The notes below the pieces were generated by a model. That model had not been told where the DNA came from, did not search any database, and saw only the letters and a program-made list of their open reading frames with translations. This document shows positions 1-6,668 of a stretch of DNA of 6,939 bases, one piece after another (position 1 is the first letter of the stretch; the number at the start of each line of letters is the position of its first letter). The stretch is taken from assembly GCA_946056785.1 (NCBI GenBank), contig CAMGKS010000061.1, forward strand, positions 1 through 6,939. Direction: 5' to 3'. The position numbers and the translations under genes are program-made. The stretch comes from an uncultured Clostridia bacterium. Lineage in GTDB: Bacteria; Bacillota; Clostridia; Christensenellales; CAG-917.

Positions 1-77
1 TAACCGCAGAAAATTGAGAAGTCACAGTCTACCGATTTCAATAGAAAGAGTAAAATGCTTAATTTTCTTGTTGCGAC

Positions 78-476
78 TTATTTTTTCGTATTTGTTTTTT
101 GCGTATTTTTTGAAAGATTCACCGCAATTATTCCGCCTATTCCGCCTGAAACGGTAAGGCAAATAAGGTCGATGAAATTGAACGGACAGTTTTGGAAATT
201 GTTTAACGCCGCAAATATTAAATATGCAAAAAAGAAATAAAGAAGTCCGCCGATTAATCCTTTTATCAGTCCGTTGTCCGTTTTTCTAAACGCAATAAGG
301 CAGGCAATAACTACCGATAAACATTTTAAGACGTAAGTCACCGGCGAAACAACGTTTGAACCTAAAGACGCCCATCTTGTTATTAAGGCAAAAGCCAGAA
401 TGAGAACAAACGTAAAAATTAAAGCTATGAGAACCATTTTGATGATAGGAAACACTTGCGATTTTAAAAAGTTCAT
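78..476 (-). CDS. TIGR04086-type small integral membrane protein
   Basis: This 132-residue protein is almost entirely hydrophobic, with four likely membrane helices at about residues 13-33, 45-64, 70-92 and 100-121 and a Lys/Thr-rich C-terminal tail. A Lys-Gly-Leu-Ile-Gly-Gly-Leu-Leu-Tyr segment at 72-80, the length and the helix count resemble the clostridial TIGR04086 membrane family, which from memory is often found next to SCIFF genes; this is a pattern match, not a search. Its molecular role is unknown; a part in export of, or immunity to, the modified peptide is only a guess from context. The reading frame stays open to 545, but the Met at 476-474 is preferred because AAGGGG (complement of 484-489) lies 7 nt before it and the extra 23 residues would run into the scfA promoter. 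It is transcribed away from scfA. No convincing terminator is visible in the remaining 77 bp. Confidence 0.75.
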   Translation of the reverse strand: MNFLKSQVFPIIKMVLIALIFTFVLILAFALITRWASLGSNVVSPVTYVLKCLSVVIACLIAFRKTDNGLIKGLIGGLLYFFFAYLIFAALNNFQNCPFNFIDLICLTVSGGIGGIIAVNLSKNTQKTNTKK

Positions 477-539
477 AAAATTACCCCTTAAAATGCTATT
501 AATTGTTTTTAGGGAATATACCTTAGTTTTGTAAATTAC

Positions 540-568
540 TTGCAAAAACAGAGCGTTTGCTATATACT
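540..568 (+). promoter_or_regulatory. sigma-A promoter of scfA
   Basis: TTGCAA (540-545) and TATACT (563-568) are separated by exactly 17 bp, close to the sigma-A consensus, so transcription would start near 575, about 20 nt before the scfA ribosome site. The -35 hexamer is its own reverse complement, so it could also be read leftward. The spacer holds an inverted repeat, GCAAA (542-546) and TTTGC (556-560), which is a possible operator. Seen in sequence; activity is inferred. Confidence 0.7.
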
Positions 569-597
569 ATAAAAAAAGAATTCCTTTGGAGGATAAT

Positions 598-765
598 ATG
601 AAACACATCAAGACCATTTCCAATCAACCAATGAAGAAACAGGGCGGTTGCGGAGAATGCCAATCAAGTTGTCAATCTGCTTGCAAAACAAGCTGCACGG
701 TAGGCAATCAGACCTGTGCTCAAAAGGACGAAAAAATCTTAAAGACAGAAAAGAACGCCGACTAA
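598..765 (+). CDS. scfA: SCIFF ranthipeptide precursor (six Cys in forty-five residues)
   Basis: A 55-residue peptide that matches the SCIFF precursor family. It opens with Met-Lys-His-Ile-Lys-Thr and has the core GGCGECQSSCQSACKTSC followed by TVGNQTC, giving six cysteines at residues 18, 21, 25, 29, 33 and 40. In this family a radical SAM partner links Cys sulfur to carbons of other core residues, including Thr; T31, T34 and T39 are possible acceptors here, but which is used cannot be read from DNA. Ranthipeptides of this type have been reported to take part in quorum-sensing-like control of metabolism in clostridia. The start is fixed by GGAGG at 588-592, 5 nt before the ATG, and by the conserved N-terminus. 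The maturase gene begins 1 nt after the stop. Unusual: 15 mostly charged residues follow the last Cys, where typical members end sooner. Confidence 0.95.
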   Translation: MKHIKTISNQPMKKQGGCGECQSSCQSACKTSCTVGNQTCAQKDEKILKTEKNAD

Positions 766-766
766 A

Positions 767-2116
767 ATGGTTGCTTCTTTTGTGTCCGACGTTTCGGGAG
801 AAACCCGATATTTTCTTTATGACGTAGAAAGCGGCAGTCTGCACAACGTGGACGCCGCCGCTTTTTTGGTTGCAAAAAAGAGATACTCCTCACTAAGCGA
901 TGAGGAGATTTTGTCGTATAGCAAAATTCCTTTTGCCGACGTGGACGAAATAAACGCAGAACTTGACGAACTTGAAAAGCAAGGACTTTTAAATACGCCT
1001 GCTAAGGTTTATCCTTTACCATGCAACGGCGAAATTAAAGCAATGTGTTTGCATATTTGTCACGATTGCAATTTAAGGTGTCCGTATTGTTTTGCAAAAG
1101 ACGGTACGTACAATACGCCGAAAGACTATATGACTTTTGAAGTCGGAAAGGCGGCAATCGATTTTCTTATTGAAAAGAGCGGGAAAAGGACTAATCTCGA
1201 AGTCGACTTTTTCGGCGGTGAACCTCTTATGAATATGAAAGTCGTTAAGCAAATCGTTGAGTATGCGAAAGAGCAGACGGCAAAACATAATAAGAAAATC
1301 AATTTCACTATGACGACAAACGGTATACTTTTAAATGAGGAAAACCGCAAATGGCTGAATGAAAATATGCATAACGTCGTTATCAGCATTGACGGCAGAG
1401 AAGAAGTTCACGATAAGTTGAGAATTACGCCTAACGGAAAAGGCTGTCAATCGCTCATTTTGAACAACGCTTTAGAATTCAGAAAAATAAGAGGAAATAA
1501 AAGCTATTATATAAGAGGCACTTATACAAAAAACAATCTGGACTTTGCCGAGGACGTATTTTATCTTAACGACAAAGGCTTTGATCAGATTTCCGTTGAA
1601 CCCGTCGTTCTGCCTGAAAACGACGACCTTGCCATAAAAGCGGAAGATATACCGACAGTTTTGAAAGAATACGACCGTCTTGCAAAAGAGTACGTCGTTC
1701 GCCGCAAAGGCGAAAAATGGTTTAACTTTTTCCATTTTATGATTGATTTAAAACACGGTCCGTGCGTTTATAAACGCTTGCGTGGCTGCGGCGCGGGAAA
1801 CGAATACGTTGCCGTAACGCCGATAGGCGATATTTATCCTTGCCACCAATTTGCAGGCGACGAAAAGTATAAAATGGGTAGCGTTTTGACCGGGGAGTTT
1901 GACTGCGAAGCTCAAAAAAGATATGCAGGTTGCACGGTTTATACAAAAGACGGCTGTGCCGATTGCGAGGCTAAATATTATTGTTCGGGAGGTTGCATGG
2001 CAAACGCCGTGCATTTCGAAGGCGATATGAATAAGCCTTATAAAGCGGGTTGCTCTCTTATGCGAAAAAGATTTTTGACTTCGCTTGCAATTTACGACGC
2101 TGAAAATGATAATTAA
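767..2116 (+). CDS. scfB: Thioether-forming SCIFF peptide maturase, radical SAM/SPASM
   Basis: This 449-residue enzyme should reductively cleave S-adenosylmethionine and use the resulting radical to form thioether links in ScfA, in the cytoplasm. Residues about 1-80 resemble the PqqD-like peptide-recognition (RRE) domain of this family and would bind the precursor leader. The [4Fe-4S] radical SAM motif is C101-x3-C105-x2-C108 within CNLRCPYC, followed by the GGEP motif at 150-153. The SPASM region for auxiliary clusters is complete: C341-x12-G354-x4-C359, then C397-x2-C400-x5-C406-x3-C410, then C429. Further Cys residues at 333, 380 and 389 may also ligate or be structural. Length fits the family. 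The ATG is 1 nt after the scfA stop and I see no Shine-Dalgarno before it, so translation is probably coupled to scfA. The N-terminal segment aligns with the family from the first residues, which supports this start. Confidence 0.95.
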   Translation: MVASFVSDVSGETRYFLYDVESGSLHNVDAAAFLVAKKRYSSLSDEEILSYSKIPFADVDEINAELDELEKQGLLNTPAKVYPLPCNGEIKAMCLHICHDCNLRCPYCFAKDGTYNTPKDYMTFEVGKAAIDFLIEKSGKRTNLEVDFFGGEPLMNMKVVKQIVEYAKEQTAKHNKKINFTMTTNGILLNEENRKWLNENMHNVVISIDGREEVHDKLRITPNGKGCQSLILNNALEFRKIRGNKSYYIRGTYTKNNLDFAEDVFYLNDKGFDQISVEPVVLPENDDLAIKAEDIPTVLKEYDRLAKEYVVRRKGEKWFNFFHFMIDLKHGPCVYKRLRGCGAGNEYVAVTPIGDIYPCHQFAGDEKYKMGSVLTGEFDCEAQKRYAGCTVYTKDGCADCEAKYYCSGGCMANAVHFEGDMNKPYKAGCSLMRKRFLTSLAIYDAENDN

Positions 2117-2120
2117 ATAA

Positions 2121-2149
2121 TTGACTAAAAATTCCAATAAGTGTATAAT
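2121..2149 (+). promoter_or_regulatory. sigma-A promoter of secDF
   Basis: TTGACT (2121-2126) and TATAAT (2144-2149) have a 17-bp spacer, which is an almost perfect sigma-A promoter. It begins 5 bp after the scfB stop and predicts a start near 2156, about 20 nt before secD. No terminator lies between scfB and secD, so secDF can be made both from here and by readthrough from the scfA promoter. Confidence 0.8.
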
Positions 2150-2177
2150 TGTTACGTTTATAGACTAGGAGTATGTT

Positions 2178-3539
2178 ATGACAAGAAAAAAATCGATTGT
2201 GGTTTTAACTTTGCTTGCCGTGTTCATCGTTTTGATGACGGTTTTTGCCGTTGTCGAATTTCCGATCGGACTTTACGATTACACCGGTTACGCTAAAACC
2301 ATAAAGCTCGGCTTAGACTTATCGGGCGGCGTTTCCGCTGTCTTTATTGTCGATGAGCCTGAAACAGACGACCTTCAAACCAGAATCGACGGTACGGTTC
2401 AGGGCTTGCAGAATTTGCTTGTTTCTAAAGGATATACCGAATCCGTCGTATCTTATGCAAACGGAAAGATAAGGGTAGAAGTTCCTGATATAGACGACCC
2501 GGAAAAAGTGCTTGAACTTATAGGCAGACCTCAAAGCCTCGAGTTCCGTGACGGCGAAGGTGCTACGGCAAAAGTACTTATCGTCGGACGTGATCATATT
2601 GAAAACGCATACGTTACGTATGATGACGACGGAAATTATGCGGTCGGACTTAAATTCAACAGCGAAGGCTCTAAGATTTTCTCGGAAGTCACTGCAAATT
2701 ATAAAACGATTTACATTTACGCTAACAACGAGTTATACACGACCGTATCGGTAAATTCAGCCATAACAAACGGTCAATGCATTATAACAAGCAGTAAAGG
2801 TTATACGTACGATGAAGCGTACGATTTCGTTACGCAAATTCAATCGGGTACTTTCTCCGTCTCGCTTGTAAAAGACCAGATAAGAACTATCAGCGCAACG
2901 TTAGGCGAAGGGGCAATCAAGTCGGCGCTTATTGCAGCTGCAATCGGAATTGCAATAGTTTTCATATTTATGGCGGTTGTTTACCGTATGTCGGGTCTTG
3001 CGGCAGATATTGCACTTTTCATTTATATCCTTTTGCTGTTATGGTTCTGTTCGGTATTGCCTTGGGTACAACTTACCCTTCCGGGTATTGCGGGTATCGT
3101 GCTTAGCATCGGTATGGCAGTCGACGGCAACATCGTTATTTTTGAAAGAATTAAAGACGAATTCAAACATTCGAGCAAACCGGTTTCAACCTGCGTCAAG
3201 ACAGGTTTCAAACGTAGTTTAGGGGCAATCATCGACGGAAACGTTACGACGCTTATCGGCGCGATAGTTTTGTGGATTGTCGGTTCGGCGTCTATTTCCG
3301 GTTTTGCGGTTACGTTGTTTATCGGTATAATTTTGAGTATGTTTACGTCTTTGCTTATAACGAGACTGATTATGAACATAATGCTTAGTTTCAATTCGAC
3401 AAACGCTAAACTTTATGCTCTGAAGCGTTCTCCTGAAATCGAGCGACAGCTTTCTGACGGCGTAGCCGTTGAAGAAGACGACGGCGAGGACGAAGGAAAA
3501 GAAGTTAAGGAGGGCGACTATGAAGAAGAACAACAATAA
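2178..3539 (+). CDS. secD: Protein translocase subunit SecD
   Basis: SecD is a membrane partner of the SecYEG channel that, with SecF, helps pull preproteins across the membrane using the proton (or sodium) gradient. The 453-residue product has TM1 at about 6-26 followed by the SecD signature LGLDLSGG (44-51), an extracytoplasmic domain at about 40-245, then a membrane bundle starting near 248 with further helices to about 403. The family motif is clear at 299-327: LTLPGIAG, then AVDGNIVIFERIKDE, with D316 at the place of the conserved Asp needed for proton-driven function in Thermus SecDF. The product is shorter than E. coli SecD (about 615), as expected for Gram-positive types. The C-terminus (about 430-453) is a strongly acidic tail. 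The start is supported by AGGAG at 2167-2171, 6 nt upstream. The last 20 nt overlap secF. Confidence 0.95.
   Translation: MTRKKSIVVLTLLAVFIVLMTVFAVVEFPIGLYDYTGYAKTIKLGLDLSGGVSAVFIVDEPETDDLQTRIDGTVQGLQNLLVSKGYTESVVSYANGKIRVEVPDIDDPEKVLELIGRPQSLEFRDGEGATAKVLIVGRDHIENAYVTYDDDGNYAVGLKFNSEGSKIFSEVTANYKTIYIYANNELYTTVSVNSAITNGQCIITSSKGYTYDEAYDFVTQIQSGTFSVSLVKDQIRTISATLGEGAIKSALIAAAIGIAIVFIFMAVVYRMSGLAADIALFIYILLLLWFCSVLPWVQLTLPGIAGIVLSIGMAVDGNIVIFERIKDEFKHSSKPVSTCVKTGFKRSLGAIIDGNVTTLIGAIVLWIVGSASISGFAVTLFIGIILSMFTSLLITRLIMNIMLSFNSTNAKLYALKRSPEIERQLSDGVAVEEDDGEDEGKEVKEGDYEEEQQ
3507..3513 (+). promoter_or_regulatory. Ribosome binding site that sets the secF start
   Basis: AAGGAGG lies inside the end of secD, 6 nt before the ATG at 3520. 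The secF frame is open upstream to an ATG at 3469, but that start would add 17 basic residues and has no comparable site, so 3520 is preferred. Confidence 0.85.
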
Positions 3540-4683
3540 TTTCCTTAACGGTCTGAAAAATTTTAAATTTTCAAACAAACTTCCTATTTGGATTGCAATA
3601 CCTTGTGTGATAATCGTTATAGCGTTTATAGTCGTTATGTCGCTTTCAATTATAAAAGGTTCGGCGTCCGTCGGCTTTAACATCGGCATCGACTTTGACG
3701 GCGGAACGATTTTGTCGGTAACTCTTGGAGATGAAGCTCACAGCGACAATCCGAATTACAATACGCATTACAATAACATAAAATCTGCAATTGAAAGCGA
3801 AGGGGTGTCGGTAAGTTACGTTCAGACGGCTTCGGGCAGTTCGGCGGAAAATGACGTATTGCAATTCAGATACAGAAACCCTTCCGATGACGCAGACGCA
3901 ACTTTTGCCGTAAACGAAAAAATTCTTGCAAAAGTAAAAGCGCTGTATCCTTCGCTTACGGGAACGCAAATCAGCTATGAAACGATAGGTAAGACTGCGG
4001 CAAGCGACCTTATTCAGAAATCGGCAATAGCTATGGCTATTTCGGTTGTGTTGATTTTGATTTACATTATCTTCCGTTTCGAGCTTGTATCCGGCATAAC
4101 CGCTATCATTTGTACTTTGCACGACGCATTGTTGATGTTCTGTTTCACCGTTATGTTCAGAATTCCTATCAACTCGTCTTACATTGCGGCGACAATAACA
4201 ATCATTGCATATTCAATCAACAATACGATTGTTATCTTCGACCGTTGTCGTGAATTGATAAAACCTGTTAAAGACGCAAAGTCGATTAAGTATGAAGAAA
4301 TCGGCGATAATGCAGTTCATGCAACAATGACTCGTTCTCTTTTTACAACGTTTACCACTCTTGTAACGGTTGCGTTGCTTGCCATCTTAGGAAGCGCGTC
4401 AATGAGAGAATTTACCGTACCGATTATAATAGGCTTGTTCGTCGGTTTGTATTCTTCCGTATTCCTTGCCACGCCTATCTGGTCTAAGCTCAGTTACGCA
4501 TTTGACGGTTTAAGACTTAAAAGACTTGAAAAGAAAGCGGCAAAAGAAGCTGAAGAAGGAAACGGCAAACCTGTAAAAAAAGCGGTAGTTTACGAAAAAA
4601 GCGAAGAACCTAAAAAAGCTAAAAAGAAACCTGTCGCTTATATAAATCCTAAAAAGAATACGCAGTTTAAAAAGAAAAAATAA
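3520..4683 (+). CDS. secF: Protein translocase subunit SecF
   Basis: SecF forms the second half of the SecDF complex. The 387-residue product has TM1 at about 21-46, then the SecF signature GIDFDGGT (56-63), an extracytoplasmic domain to about 163, and a five-helix bundle at about 165-325. The family segment ITIIAYSINNTIVIFDRCRE (226-245) and TMTRSLFTTFTTL (269-281) are present; R272 corresponds to the functionally important Arg of Thermus SecDF. Odd: position 235 is Asn where the common motif is Tyr-Ser-Ile-Asn-Asp-Thr, so the conserved Asp of this helix appears replaced. The C-terminal tail (about 331-387) is long and Lys-rich, unlike the acidic tail of SecD. The gene overlaps secD by 20 nt, which implies co-translation and roughly equal amounts. 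A terminator follows directly. Confidence 0.95.
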   Translation: MKKNNNNFLNGLKNFKFSNKLPIWIAIPCVIIVIAFIVVMSLSIIKGSASVGFNIGIDFDGGTILSVTLGDEAHSDNPNYNTHYNNIKSAIESEGVSVSYVQTASGSSAENDVLQFRYRNPSDDADATFAVNEKILAKVKALYPSLTGTQISYETIGKTAASDLIQKSAIAMAISVVLILIYIIFRFELVSGITAIICTLHDALLMFCFTVMFRIPINSSYIAATITIIAYSINNTIVIFDRCRELIKPVKDAKSIKYEEIGDNAVHATMTRSLFTTFTTLVTVALLAILGSASMREFTVPIIIGLFVGLYSSVFLATPIWSKLSYAFDGLRLKRLEKKAAKEAEEGNGKPVKKAVVYEKSEEPKKAKKKPVAYINPKKNTQFKKKK

Positions 4684-4687
4684 AAAC

Positions 4688-4711
4688 AGCCACCATTTGG
4701 TGGCTTTTTTT
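4688..4711 (+). terminator. Rho-independent terminator after secF
   Basis: AGCCACC (4688-4694), loop ATTT, GGTGGCT (4699-4705), with a T run from 4705 to 4711. The stem is 7 bp and GC-rich and starts 4 nt after the secF stop. The upstream A-rich sequence means it could also stop leftward transcription. Confidence 0.93.
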
Positions 4712-4744
4712 ATGTAATATCATTTAGATTGTAAAAATCAAATT

Positions 4745-4798
4745 TTGTCTTAATTGTCTCAAATTTGTTTCAAAATTTGTCTCAAGTTTTCCTCAAAC
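4745..4798. repeat. Imperfect tandem array of a TTGTCTCAA-like motif
   Basis: Five copies of a degenerate unit: TTGTCTTAA (4745), TTGTCTCAAA (4754), TTGTTTCAAAA (4765), TTGTCTCAAG (4777) and TTTCCTCAAAC (4788). The starts are spaced 9, 11, 12 and 11 bp apart, about one DNA helical turn. Read on the other strand the unit is TTGAGACAA. The array lies 34 bp after the secF terminator and about 280 bp before the lipoprotein start. It could be a protein-binding array, but AT-rich slippage is also possible. Confidence 0.6.
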
Positions 4799-4828
4799 AA
4801 TAAATTTAACGGCACACATATTTTAAAC

Positions 4829-4854
4829 AATGAGTTTCAATAATGAGTTACAAT
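4829..4854. repeat. 13-bp tandem duplication
   Basis: AATGAGTTTCAAT (4829-4841) is followed at once by AATGAGTTACAAT (4842-4854), with one mismatch in 13. It is non-coding and lies 30 bp after the previous array. Confidence 0.75.
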
Positions 4855-5068
4855 GCCGATAAACGTTAAGTTATATGGGATAGTTACTTAAAAAATTATT
4901 AAAATACAAAATAAATTGCCTTTAGATATTTACAAATATTGAAAATTGTGATTAAATATTATTGTCGATGCAAACATTTTCCTTACTGCAGATTAGGGTT
5001 TTAAATTTCGGCGGTATGTGTTTAGTTCGGCTTAGCTATTAATTAAATGGAAACGTGAGTTTCTCAAA

Positions 5069-5073
5069 AGGAG
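5069..5073 (+). promoter_or_regulatory. Ribosome binding site that sets the lipoprotein start
   Basis: AGGAG within AAAAGGAGAG lies 5 nt before the ATG at 5079. A GTG at 5055 in the same frame has no such site and would place eight extra residues before the signal peptide, so 5079 is the start. Confidence 0.85.
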
Positions 5074-5078
5074 AGAAA

Positions 5079-6668
5079 ATGAAAAAAGGTCTATTGTTTT
5101 TAGTCATAGCTTTATGCCTGGTTACATGCCTTGTTTTTGTCGCGTGTAACGGCGATTCGGATGATAATTGTTATATCAACGGCGTTCCGGTTGACAAGGA
5201 AAATTTCATCGAAGGAGTTGAAACGATCCGAGTTACATCAGATGAGAATGCATCTGGTTGGGCAACGAGCGGCGAGGGCGAAAATGAGAGATATACGCTC
5301 GAAAAAGGAGAAGAAGGTTACGTTTACTTATGGCTCAAGAAAGGATATGCTATCGGAGATTTGCAGATAAAAGCAAACGGAACGGTTTACGACTTCGTTA
5401 AAGATGAAGAAAATGGATATTATCGTGCGAATTTCGGTAAGGTTAACGGAAGCGTAAAAATTGAATTTATAGGCTCTACCGCTCTTAAATTCGGTTCTTT
5501 GAGCGTTTTGATTTATGATGCCGCTTCAACCTATGGTGACAGCAGCAAATTGAGGTTCAACGTAAAGTTAGATGGCGATGAAAGTCTTGACGGTACTGCT
5601 GAATATTCTCTTTACGGATTAACGTCATTGATTGAAAGCGTAGAGTTTAAGAATAAAATCAGCAATTTAAATCAGACGCAAAAGCTTTCGATAAGCGTAT
5701 GGAAGGTAAGCGAATTGAGCGAAACCGGCAAAGAAATTTGTATCTTCGGCAATGACTTCGTTAAATTCGATTGCGAAACTACTTCCGGTATTGAAAGCGA
5801 GATTGACGTAAGTTTCAATGACGAGACTTTAAAAACCACTTATACCGTCACTTTATATGATTATAATCTTACCATCGGAATAGGCACAGAATACGAATAT
5901 CCTGAAAACACTGCCGCAAATTATAAGTTAAAACAACATGTAAAATTCTATTCAATGGCAATCGGAGAGGAAAATTTAACCTATATAATCGACGGCACGG
6001 AATATCCTGCAAAAAATAACGAAATCTCGCTTGAAAACGTCATTTCGGCAAACAGCATAAAACTTAAAGTTGCTCTTCCTTCGTTAGTTATGAAGTTAAA
6101 AAGCATAGGCATGTTTGAAAAATGTTTTAGAGATTCGTTTAATAGCGAATTAACGTTTACGGACAATGGCGACAACGTCGTAATTGACCTTTACAAATGG
6201 TATGATAACGGTGTCACAGGGGCATTATTGAATAATAATTACAATCTCGAATTTACGCCTTTATCGGGCATCACCGATTATGACATTTTTTGGCAAAATA
6301 ACGATTCAATCGAAGGTATAAAGAAAATCAGAATTTTACGCGGTGAAACCAGTAAATCGATTTATTCTTTCGAAGATAGCGTGCTCGACATATCTTTGGC
6401 TATTGATGGTCAATTTGAAGATTATTTTATAGTTGAACAAAACGCAGACTTCTCATTCTGGGTAAGTCCACAAATTGGAAAAGGAAATATGCAGTTTACT
6501 TTAGGCGAAGACGTCTTTGAAATAGGAATTTCTAACCTTAACGGAGAGTATTCGCTTGACGTTTCGGCTTTGCCTGTAGGATATAGCATAGAACACGACA
6601 CGCACGTAAATCAGTTTAAAATTACAGTCAGCGCAGAAAAGGTTGCAAGTATCAACGTAATCGAATAA
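5079..6668 (+). CDS. Predicted secreted lipoprotein of unknown function
   Basis: I do not recognise this 529-residue protein. It begins with a type II signal peptide: Met-Lys-Lys, a hydrophobic stretch at 4-22, and a lipobox-like Phe-Val-Ala-Cys ending at C23, followed by an acidic linker. The mature protein should therefore be lipid-anchored on the outer face of the membrane. The rest is Asn-, Ser- and acid-rich with alternating hydrophobic residues, suggesting several beta-sandwich domains and no further membrane helix. Residues about 47-132 (ending VNGSVKIEFIG) look like an Ig-like or bacterial-repeat domain, and the end (about 487-529, with LPVGYSIE and QFKITVS) recalls a Cna-B/SpaA-like fold; both are weak impressions. 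No catalytic motif or C-terminal sorting signal is seen. A solute, glycan or adhesin role is possible but unsupported. It is separated from secF by a terminator, so it is probably an independent transcript. Confidence 0.85.
   Translation: MKKGLLFLVIALCLVTCLVFVACNGDSDDNCYINGVPVDKENFIEGVETIRVTSDENASGWATSGEGENERYTLEKGEEGYVYLWLKKGYAIGDLQIKANGTVYDFVKDEENGYYRANFGKVNGSVKIEFIGSTALKFGSLSVLIYDAASTYGDSSKLRFNVKLDGDESLDGTAEYSLYGLTSLIESVEFKNKISNLNQTQKLSISVWKVSELSETGKEICIFGNDFVKFDCETTSGIESEIDVSFNDETLKTTYTVTLYDYNLTIGIGTEYEYPENTAANYKLKQHVKFYSMAIGEENLTYIIDGTEYPAKNNEISLENVISANSIKLKVALPSLVMKLKSIGMFEKCFRDSFNSELTFTDNGDNVVIDLYKWYDNGVTGALLNNNYNLEFTPLSGITDYDIFWQNNDSIEGIKKIRILRGETSKSIYSFEDSVLDISLAIDGQFEDYFIVEQNADFSFWVSPQIGKGNMQFTLGEDVFEIGISNLNGEYSLDVSALPVGYSIEHDTHVNQFKITVSAEKVASINVIE

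Larger units (their letters stand above)
4712..5078. other. AT-rich non-coding region between secF terminator and lipoprotein gene
   Basis: No supportable gene in 367 bp. The region has two short tandem-repeat clusters (4745-4798 and 4829-4854) and a TTAATTAA palindrome at 5039-5046 near the lipoprotein start. I found no sigma-A promoter with both boxes good and correctly spaced: TATTAT at 4957-4962 lacks a matching -35. A promoter for the lipoprotein gene must lie here because a strong terminator precedes it, but I cannot place it. Short open frames at 4831 (10 codons) and 4968-5042 (24 codons) lack ribosome sites. Confidence 0.6.

Noticed and set aside
13..42. Imperfect inverted repeat ATTGAGA / TTTCAAT at the left edge, considered as a terminator or a CRISPR repeat
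   Set aside because: The stem is weak and AT-rich with a 15-nt loop, has no proper T run on either strand, and there is no second copy in the window.
55..240. Rightward 61-codon open frame
   Set aside because: It lies antisense to the TIGR04086 membrane protein, has no ribosome site, and its composition mirrors the opposite strand.
3219..4122. Two long leftward open frames (3219-3689 and 3646-4122)
   Set aside because: They are antisense to secD/secF, which have clear family motifs; the products are rich in Arg, Tyr and Asn typical of shadow frames, and no start has a ribosome site.
4968..5042. 24-codon open frame before the lipoprotein gene
   Set aside because: No ribosome site and no recognisable product.
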